Shown here: piece by piece, positions 59,039-64,000 of the stretch
How positions within the stretch are numbered: position 1 is the stretch's first letter
Layout: every line of letters begins with the position of its first letter
Assembly: GCF_036322585.1 (NCBI RefSeq)
Contig: NZ_AP024600.1
Coordinates: forward strand, 5,642,001 to 5,706,000
Source of the DNA: Luteolibacter sp. LG18
GTDB taxonomy: Bacteria; Verrucomicrobiota; Verrucomicrobiia; Verrucomicrobiales; Akkermansiaceae
Length of the DNA: 64,000 nucleotides
Reading direction: 5' to 3'
Program-made: the position numbers and the translations under genes
The notes under the pieces: generated by a model
Seen by the model: the letters and a program-made list of their open reading frames with translations, nothing else
Database searches by the model: none
Told to the model about the DNA's origin: nothing

Positions 59039-60796
59039 ATGAGCGAAAACCCTTCTGCCACCGCGGAAAAGAAGCTGCCCAAGGACCTTGCCGCTGAAAA
59101 GGGCATGGTCAACGTCCAGATCGACGGCGTTTGGCACCAGTTTCCCCGGGGAACGCGCATGATCGAGGCCTGTTCCCAGGCGAACATCCACGTCCCGCGC
59201 TACTGCTACCACCCGAAGCTCTCCGCTCCCGGCAACTGCCGCATGTGCCTCGTGCAGATGGGCATGCCCCCCCGCCCCGCCCCCGGCCAAGAGCCGGCGC
59301 GCGATGAGGATGGCTATGAGATCATCGGCTGGATGCCGCGCCCGGTGATCGCCTGCGCGAACACGGTGGGCGAGAACATGGGCATCCGCACCCAGGGCGA
59401 GCTGGTGGAGAAATGCCGCGAGGGGGTGATGGAGTTCCTGCTCATCAACCACCCGCTGGATTGCCCGATCTGCGACCAAGCCGGCGAGTGCCGCCTCCAG
59501 GAATTTTCCGTCGAACACGGCCGCGGTTCGTCCCGGTTCGTGGACATGAAGGTGAAGAAGCCGAAGAACGTGGACATCGGTCCGCGGGTCCGGCTCGACG
59601 ACGAGCGTTGCATCATGTGCAGCCGCTGCATCCGCTTCATGGACGAGGTGGCCGGTGATCCGGTGCTCGGATTCACCCAGCGCGGCACCCACACCACCCT
59701 CACGGTCCATCCGGGCCGCCTGCTGGACAGCAACTACTCGCTGAACACGGTCGACATCTGCCCGGTCGGTGCGCTGACCTCCAATGACTTCCGCTTCCAG
59801 ATGCGTGTCTGGTTCCTGAAGGAAACCAAGTCCATCGACGTCAACTGCGGCACCGGCACCAACATCATCGTCTGGGCCCGCGGCAACAAGGTCCACCGCA
59901 TCACCCCGCGCCGGAACGACGAGGTGAACTCGACCTGGATGCCGGACTCGCACCGCCTGGCCTTCCACGCGCTGGATTCCGACGCCCGCCTGACCGAGCC
60001 GCTGGTGAAGGTCAGCGGACCGCACACGCCGCTGGCGTGGAAGAACGCGCTGGAGATCGCTGCAAACAACCTCAAGACTTTCCAGTCCGGCGAGATCGCC
60101 ATCGTCGCCTCCGGCCGGATGACCAACGAGGAGCTTTTCATGGCCCGCGCACTGGCCGCCGAGATCGGCACCAATGCGCTGGCGATCGTGCCGCGCCACG
60201 GCGAGGCCGACACCCTGCTGGTCGCCGCCGACCGCAACCCGAACACGACCGGCGCGAAGCTGGTGTGGGAAACGGAGGACCCCGCCGCCGCGCTGGCCAG
60301 CATCCGCTACGGCCTCGACAACGGCTCGATCAAGGCGCTCATCGCCCTTGGCGAGGACCTGCTCGGCGACGCCGGGTTCACCCGCGAACAGGTCGGCAAG
60401 GCCACCTTCCTTCTCCAGATGGCCACCCTGGCCAACCCCACCGCCGAACTCGCCACCGTGGTGCTGCCGTCCGCCGGCTTCACCGAGAAGCGCGGCTCGA
60501 TGGTCAATCTCTCCGGCCGTCTCCAGCGCCTCAACCGCGCCGTCGAACCGCCCGCGGGTGCCCGCGACGACTGGGAAATCCTCCGCGACCTCGTCCTCAC
60601 GCTGAGTGGCGAGAAGAACGAGGTTCACATGATCGAGGACGTCTTCAAGGCCATGGCCGAGGCGATTCCCGCGTTCAATGGACTCTCCCTTTCCAAGATC
60701 GGCGACCAAGGCAAACCGGTCGTCGAAACCGGCTACCAAATCCCGCTTCTCGTGAACGAGCGCGCCCGCAAGGCCGCTGGCATCATTAATGGTTAA
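59039..60796 (+). CDS. nuoG: NADH-quinone oxidoreductase subunit G (short form)
   Basis: ATG at 59039 gives 585 residues. The N-terminal [2Fe-2S] domain has CYHPKLSAPGNCRMCLVQ (55-72) and VIACANTV. The His-Cys3 [4Fe-4S] site is HPLDCPICDQAGEC (139-152), and the following cluster CIMCSRCIRFMD with CPVGAL (about 190-245). The C-terminal molybdopterin-like domain is short: typical NuoG has about 780-900 residues. It transfers electrons within the peripheral arm of complex I. It is the first nuo gene in the window, and its stop lies inside an inverted repeat flanking an inserted gene. nuoE/nuoF are not seen upstream. Confidence 0.94.
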   Translation: MSENPSATAEKKLPKDLAAEKGMVNVQIDGVWHQFPRGTRMIEACSQANIHVPRYCYHPKLSAPGNCRMCLVQMGMPPRPAPGQEPARDEDGYEIIGWMPRPVIACANTVGENMGIRTQGELVEKCREGVMEFLLINHPLDCPICDQAGECRLQEFSVEHGRGSSRFVDMKVKKPKNVDIGPRVRLDDERCIMCSRCIRFMDEVAGDPVLGFTQRGTHTTLTVHPGRLLDSNYSLNTVDICPVGALTSNDFRFQMRVWFLKETKSIDVNCGTGTNIIVWARGNKVHRITPRRNDEVNSTWMPDSHRLAFHALDSDARLTEPLVKVSGPHTPLAWKNALEIAANNLKTFQSGEIAIVASGRMTNEELFMARALAAEIGTNALAIVPRHGEADTLLVAADRNPNTTGAKLVWETEDPAAALASIRYGLDNGSIKALIALGEDLLGDAGFTREQVGKATFLLQMATLANPTAELATVVLPSAGFTEKRGSMVNLSGRLQRLNRAVEPPAGARDDWEILRDLVLTLSGEKNEVHMIEDVFKAMAEAIPAFNGLSLSKIGDQGKPVVETGYQIPLLVNERARKAAGIING

Positions 60797-60809
60797 AGGC
60801 TAGAGGTTA
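60792..60809. repeat. Left arm of 18-bp imperfect inverted repeat around four-helix-bundle gene
   Basis: GTTAAAGGCTAGAGGTTA pairs with the reverse complement of the right arm at 61225-61242 with 15 of 18 matches. The arm overlaps the nuoG stop codon (TAA at 60794-60796). Confidence 0.75.
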
Positions 60810-60831
60810 AAAGTTATTGGAAAGAGAAGCG

Positions 60832-61227
60832 ATGGACCACGAATCATTGAGGACATTCGAAGATCTGGAATGCTGGAAAGCATGCCGGGAACTTCGTGTT
60901 TTCGTGGCGAGGACCATTTGCAAAGCCCTCCCGAAGGAAGAGAGCTTCCGACTGGGCGACCAAATTCTACGAGCTGCACGGTCCAGCACAGCCAATATCG
61001 CCGAGGGCTACGGTCGCTTCCACTACCTCGATAATGCGAAGTTTTGCTCCAACGCCCGGGGTTCCTGCTGGGAAGTAGTAGACCACCTCATTACCGCCCA
61101 TGACGAAGGCATCATCGCCACGGACATGCTTGAGCAAGGACGTGCTCTCGCGGCAACGGCCATCGCGCTGCTAAACGGCTACATTTCGTATCTCCGGCGT
61201 GCATCACGGGAAAGAGACACCCAATAA
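60832..61227 (+). CDS. Four-helix-bundle protein (S23/IVS-encoded type) inserted in nuo operon
   Basis: ATG at 60832 gives 131 residues; the TTG-initiated extension from 60817 is less likely since AGAGAAG lies just upstream of ATG. The sequence shows the family pattern FEDLECWKACRELRVFVART, IANEGYGR-like SSTANIAEGYGRFHYLDNAK, FCSNARGSCWEVVDHL and LNGYISYLRR. Relatives are found in 23S rRNA intervening sequences, near diversity-generating retroelements (Avd) and as solitary mobile-like ORFs. Here it separates nuoG from nuoH and is bracketed by an inverted repeat whose right arm includes its stop codon. Lower GC than neighbours supports insertion. Its function is unknown. Confidence 0.88.
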   Translation: MDHESLRTFEDLECWKACRELRVFVARTICKALPKEESFRLGDQILRAARSSTANIAEGYGRFHYLDNAKFCSNARGSCWEVVDHLITAHDEGIIATDMLEQGRALAATAIALLNGYISYLRRASRERDTQ

Positions 61228-61242
61228 CCTCTAACCCATAAC
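61225..61242. repeat. Right arm of 18-bp imperfect inverted repeat
   Basis: TAACCTCTAACCCATAAC is the inverted partner of 60792-60809 (15 of 18 matches). It begins with the TAA stop codon of the four-helix-bundle gene and lies 14 bases before nuoH. Confidence 0.75.
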
Positions 61243-61256
61243 GTCTAACTTTCCCC

Positions 61257-62522
61257 ATGGACCCGCTTCTTCTCACCATCCTCATCACGCTGGCGAAAAT
61301 CATCGGCCTGACGTTCCTCGTCGTGCTGCCGTTGGTGCCGATCTCGGTTTACTTCGAGCGCCGTTTCTCCGCGGTCATCCAGGACCGCGTCGGCCCGAAC
61401 CGGGTTGGCATTCCGCTCAGCCTGATCGGTCTGAAGGACTTCTCGTTCGCCGGTCTGATCCAGCCGATGGCGGACGGCGTGAAGCTGTTCTTGAAAGAGG
61501 ACTTCACCCCGACTCATGTCCGCAAGGCCTTCTACTGGCTGGCTCCGGTGCTGACCGTGGCCCCCTCCCTGATCACGCTGGCCGTGATCCCCTTCGGTTC
61601 CTCCATCACCCTTGGCGGACAGAAGATTGACCTCGCCATCGCCAACCTCGACGTCGGTCCGCTGTTCATCTTTTCGATCGCCTCGCTCTCGGTTTACGGC
61701 ATCACGCTCGCCGGGTGGTCTTCGAACTCGAAGTTCCCGTTCATCGGCGGCGTGCGCTCCACGGCCCAGATGATCTCCTACGAAATCTGCCTCGGCCTCT
61801 CGATCATCCCGGTGCTGCTCTATTTCGGCGACCTGAACCTCGGCAAGATCGTCCAGGAACAGTCCGAGCACGGCTGGCTGCTGCTGCCGTTCTGGGGCCA
61901 TGACGCGGCCCATCCGCTGTCCTCGAAGCTGCTGTTCTGGATCCCGGCTTTCATTTCCTTCCTGATCTTCACGATCTCGATCTTCGCGGAAACCAACCGC
62001 ATGCCCTTCGACCTTCCGGAATGCGAAACCGAACTCGTCGGCGGCTACCACACGGAGTACTCCTCGATGAAGTTCGCGATGTTCTTCATGGGTGAATACG
62101 CCGCGATGGTGGTGGGCTCCGCGCTGATCATTACCCTTTTCTTCGGCGGCTGGTCGGCGGGCCCGCTCGACCCATACATCAACGATTTCTCGTTGTTCGG
62201 CGCCAAGCTCGGCGGACTGCTCCATCTGGCGGTATTCCTGACCAAGCTCATCGTCTTCATCCTGTTCTTCATCCTCGTCCGCTGGACGGTACCCCGCTTC
62301 CGCTACGACCAGCTCATGAAGCTCGGTTGGGTGATCTTCTTCGAAGCCGCGCTGGTGAACGTCTTCCTCGCCGCCCTCGTCATCGCCGCACCTTACCTTT
62401 CCGCCGGGATCATCGTCCTCGGGTTCATCCTGCTGGTGATCCTCTGCGCCGCCATCATCTGGGTGGCGAAGGTGTCCGAGGAGCCATCCAAACCCAACTC
62501 GGGCCTTCTTGGACAGAACTGA
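61257..62522 (+). CDS. nuoH: NADH-quinone oxidoreductase subunit H
   Basis: A 421-residue integral membrane protein with about eight helices. Family signatures are RVGPNRVGIPLSLIGL, LIQPMADGVKLFLKED and the quinone-site region FAETNRMPFDLPECETELVG, followed by EYSSMKFAMFFMGEYAAM. It forms part of the quinone-binding and proton-channel junction of complex I. It is somewhat longer than E. coli NuoH (325), through extra loops such as residues 195-220. It follows the inserted four-helix-bundle gene, with only 29 bases between, and precedes nuoI by 44 bases containing an AT-rich repeat. Confidence 0.96.
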   Translation: MDPLLLTILITLAKIIGLTFLVVLPLVPISVYFERRFSAVIQDRVGPNRVGIPLSLIGLKDFSFAGLIQPMADGVKLFLKEDFTPTHVRKAFYWLAPVLTVAPSLITLAVIPFGSSITLGGQKIDLAIANLDVGPLFIFSIASLSVYGITLAGWSSNSKFPFIGGVRSTAQMISYEICLGLSIIPVLLYFGDLNLGKIVQEQSEHGWLLLPFWGHDAAHPLSSKLLFWIPAFISFLIFTISIFAETNRMPFDLPECETELVGGYHTEYSSMKFAMFFMGEYAAMVVGSALIITLFFGGWSAGPLDPYINDFSLFGAKLGGLLHLAVFLTKLIVFILFFILVRWTVPRFRYDQLMKLGWVIFFEAALVNVFLAALVIAAPYLSAGIIVLGFILLVILCAAIIWVAKVSEEPSKPNSGLLGQN

Positions 62523-62527
62523 CCCGG

Positions 62528-62561
62528 GTTTAGGATTTAGTGCTTTAGATTTTAAATTTTC
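62528..62561. repeat. AT-rich intergenic repeat, copy 2
   Basis: The spacer between nuoH and nuoI reads GTTTAGGATTTAGTGCTTTA then GATTTTAAATTTTC. It shares GGATTTAGTGCTT with 63942 and TTTAGGATTT with the reverse complement of 3893. It ends five bases before the nuoI ATG. Confidence 0.6.
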
Positions 62562-62566
62562 TTCCC

Positions 62567-63133
62567 ATGGCTGTCATCAAGGTCAAACGCCCGCAACTGA
62601 GCTTCGGTGAGAAGGTCTACTTCGGCGCGCTCATCAAGGGCTTCCTGCTCACGATGAAGCACGCCGTCGATTCGATGCGCGGCAAGTCCCGCGGCGCGAA
62701 GGAACTGGCCTCGTCCGGCCTCGGCGTGACGATGCAGTATCCGGAACAGAAGTGGGACGAGCATCTGCCGGAGCACTACCGCGGCGCACCCGCGCTGGTG
62801 ACGGACGAGCAGGGCCGTGAGCGCTGCGTGTCCTGCCAGCTCTGCGAGTTCATCTGCCCGCCGAAGGCGATCAAGATCACCCCGAGCGAGATTCCCGCCG
62901 AGGACCAATGGGCGAAGGTCGAGAAGCGCCCGCTGGAGTTCGACATCGACATGATCCGCTGCATCTACTGCGGCATGTGCGAGGAAGTCTGCCCGGAGCA
63001 GGCCATTTTCCTGCGCAAGGACTACGCCATCACCGGCCTGACCCGGCAGGACATGGTCCACAACAAGAAGAAGCTCTACGAAATCGGCGGTGTCCGCGAG
63101 GGCCTCGTCAACAAGTGGAACGAGCTGAAGTAA
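62567..63133 (+). CDS. nuoI: NADH-quinone oxidoreductase subunit I
   Basis: A 188-residue subunit with two [4Fe-4S] ferredoxin motifs: CVSCQLCEFICPPKAI (about 87-102) and CIYCGMCEEVCPEQAI (about 132-147). The N-terminal helical segment (VYFGALIKGFLLTMKHAVDS) docks on the membrane arm. It carries electrons to the quinone site (clusters N6a/N6b). Length and spacing match the family. It is followed after 14 bases by a small membrane protein gene. Confidence 0.97.
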   Translation: MAVIKVKRPQLSFGEKVYFGALIKGFLLTMKHAVDSMRGKSRGAKELASSGLGVTMQYPEQKWDEHLPEHYRGAPALVTDEQGRERCVSCQLCEFICPPKAIKITPSEIPAEDQWAKVEKRPLEFDIDMIRCIYCGMCEEVCPEQAIFLRKDYAITGLTRQDMVHNKKKLYEIGGVREGLVNKWNELK

Positions 63134-63147
63134 GCACCCGACGACCC

Positions 63148-63330
63148 ATGAAAGCGATCTCCTCCTCCATCGTGGTAGCGGCCGGCGTATACGCCATGAC
63201 CCAATCCATGCCGCTTCTGGCCATGCGGGCGGGCGGCGTCCTCCCGAGCCTCTTCGCTTTCGCAGCGTCCCTCGTGGTCATCGGCCTTGGGCTGACCGGC
63301 TGGTGGGCATCCTTGAAATACGACCGCTGA
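63148..63330 (+). CDS. Small hypothetical membrane protein between nuoI and nuoJ
   Basis: ATG at 63148 gives 60 residues: two predicted membrane segments (ISSSIVVAAGVYAMTQSMPL and VLPSLFAFAASLVVIGLGL) and a C-terminal WWASLKYDR. I do not recognise a family. Gaps of 14 bases to nuoI and 23 bases to nuoJ, same strand, and the hydrophobic nature suggest an accessory subunit or assembly factor of complex I, but this is inference. It could also be a neutral ORF. Confidence 0.65.
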   Translation: MKAISSSIVVAAGVYAMTQSMPLLAMRAGGVLPSLFAFAASLVVIGLGLTGWWASLKYDR

Positions 63331-63353
63331 GATCCCTTTCCCCCATCACTCCC

Positions 63354-63932
63354 ATGCCTTCCCCACTCTTCTGGATCTTCGCCCTGCTGATGCTGATCGG
63401 CGGCGTGGCCGTCCTCTGCTTCCGCAACCCGGTCTCGAGCGCGCTGTCGATGGTGGTGTCGTTCGTCGGCATCGCCGGCCTGTTCGTCGGGTTGGACGCC
63501 TACTTCACCGGCATCATCCAGATCCTGGTCTACGCGGGCGCGATCATGGTGTTGTTCCTGTTCATCATCATGCTGCTGGACCTCAAGGACGAGGTGAAGC
63601 GCAAGACGCGGATCGCGCCGATCGCTGCCGGGCTGGTGCTGGTGCTGGCCTTCGTCATCCAACTCGCGGGCGTGCTTTCCAGCACTCCGGACGTGCAGGC
63701 CCATAAGCTCGATCTCGCCAAGGGCGCTGCTTACTACGCGGAGCAAAAGAGCCCGAAGATCGCCGAGTCGCTCGCCCCGCAGGACCCGACCAAACCGGCG
63801 AAACTCCCGGACGTCCACATCGTCGGCCAGACCCTCTTCACCGGCTACAATCTGCCGCTCCAGATCCTCGGCGTGCTGCTGCTGGTCTCCACCGTCGGCG
63901 TGGTGGTCCTCTCCAAGCGGCAAACCACCTAA
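63354..63932 (+). CDS. nuoJ: NADH-quinone oxidoreductase subunit J
   Basis: ATG at 63354 gives 192 residues. Helices typical of NuoJ are visible (FWIFALLMLIGGVAVLCF, SALSMVVSFVGIAGLF, YFTGIIQILVYAGAIMVLFL with the pi-bulge region, and IMLLDLKDEV). The final helix LPLQILGVLLLVSTVGVVVL is followed by a short tail. It is part of the antiporter-like membrane arm. It is followed by the AT-rich repeat and the start of nuoK. The frame is open 17 codons upstream, which overlaps the small gene; the ATG at 63354 fits the family. Confidence 0.96.
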   Translation: MPSPLFWIFALLMLIGGVAVLCFRNPVSSALSMVVSFVGIAGLFVGLDAYFTGIIQILVYAGAIMVLFLFIIMLLDLKDEVKRKTRIAPIAAGLVLVLAFVIQLAGVLSSTPDVQAHKLDLAKGAAYYAEQKSPKIAESLAPQDPTKPAKLPDVHIVGQTLFTGYNLPLQILGVLLLVSTVGVVVLSKRQTT

Positions 63933-63941
63933 CTGACTCTT

Positions 63942-63980
63942 CCGTTTAGGATTTTGGATTTAGTGCTTAGTGCTTTCCCC
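63942..63980. repeat. AT-rich intergenic repeat, copy 3
   Basis: The spacer between nuoJ and nuoK begins CCGTTTAGGATTTTGGATTT and contains TAGTGCTTAGTGCTTT. It matches the reverse complement of 3893 with two differences over 20 bases and shares GGATTTAGTGCTT with 62528. The nuoK ATG is two bases beyond it. Confidence 0.6.
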
Positions 63981-63982
63981 AT

Positions 63983-64000
63983 ATGGCCAGTCTTCACCAA
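63983..64000 (+). CDS. nuoK: NADH-quinone oxidoreductase subunit K (partial, N-terminal 6 codons)
   Basis: ATG at 63983 opens a frame (MASLHQ) that runs off the window. The position right after nuoJ and the start resemble NuoK, which usually follows nuoJ. Too little is visible for a firm call. Confidence 0.6.

Overview
The window looks like a stretch of a chromosome from the Verrucomicrobiota, most like Verrucomicrobiaceae such as Luteolibacter. This is inferred from gene content, not from a marker-gene tree. The sequence is GC-rich and most genes lack strong Shine-Dalgarno sites. It encodes a PEP-CTERM surface protein, a very large autotransporter-associated beta-strand repeat protein, an ELWxxDGT-repeat protein, fused Bat (aerotolerance) proteins, a TPR-secretin like the Akkermansia Amuc_1098 group, and many secreted modular hydrolases with TSP3-like C-termini.

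Layout. 1-3876: end of a Bat operon, with a BatB/BatC-like VWA-TPR protein (cut by the window start) and a BatD-BatE-like fusion. 3920-8201: dinB, a periplasmic cyclophilin, then plsY-gpsA-DedA, a phospholipid and membrane cluster. 8230-14454: ACT-domain protein, ankyrin lipoprotein, trmO, a large lipoprotein, a PhnA-like protein and an ECF sigma factor. 14529-24621: PEP-CTERM protein, a large modular metallophosphoesterase translationally coupled to a TPR protein, a multicopper oxidase, tRNA-Leu(UAA), a GH30 glycosidase and a protein of unknown function. 24677-29220: divergent modular alginate-lyase-family protein and sulfatase. 29382-31377: lower-GC GmrSD-like (DUF262/DUF1524) gene next to tRNA-Asn. 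31471-37515: three-gene unit of secretin, AsmA-like membrane protein and P-loop ATPase. 37792-42589: topoisomerase IV subunit A and ELWxxDGT protein. 42727-56685: fucose locus with L-fucose isomerase, a 2306-residue beta-strand-repeat surface protein, GH95 alpha-L-fucosidase and a GH141-like beta-helix-PDZ protein. 56689-58849: trypsin-like protein, tmRNA and elongation factor P. 59039-64000: complex I operon nuoG, (inserted four-helix-bundle gene), nuoH, nuoI, small membrane protein, nuoJ, start of nuoK.

How the genes work together. The secreted GH95, the GH141-like protein and the sulfatase could release and desulfate fucose from algal, plant or mucin glycans, and FucI would bring the sugar into metabolism. 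The alginate-lyase-family protein and GH30 enzyme add further polysaccharide capacity. PlsY and GpsA make and acylate glycerol-3-phosphate. tmRNA and EF-P are both ribosome-rescue or stall-relief factors encoded side by side and divergently.

The strongest leads are the four-helix-bundle gene in the nuo operon, bracketed by an 18-bp imperfect inverted repeat; a family of AT-rich TTTAGGATTTAG-type spacers; the tRNA-linked GmrSD-like gene; the secretin/AsmA-like/ATPase unit; and EF-P with arginine at its tip position. No gene-free stretch exceeds 300 bases and I saw no CRISPR array, insertion sequence, rRNA or replication origin.
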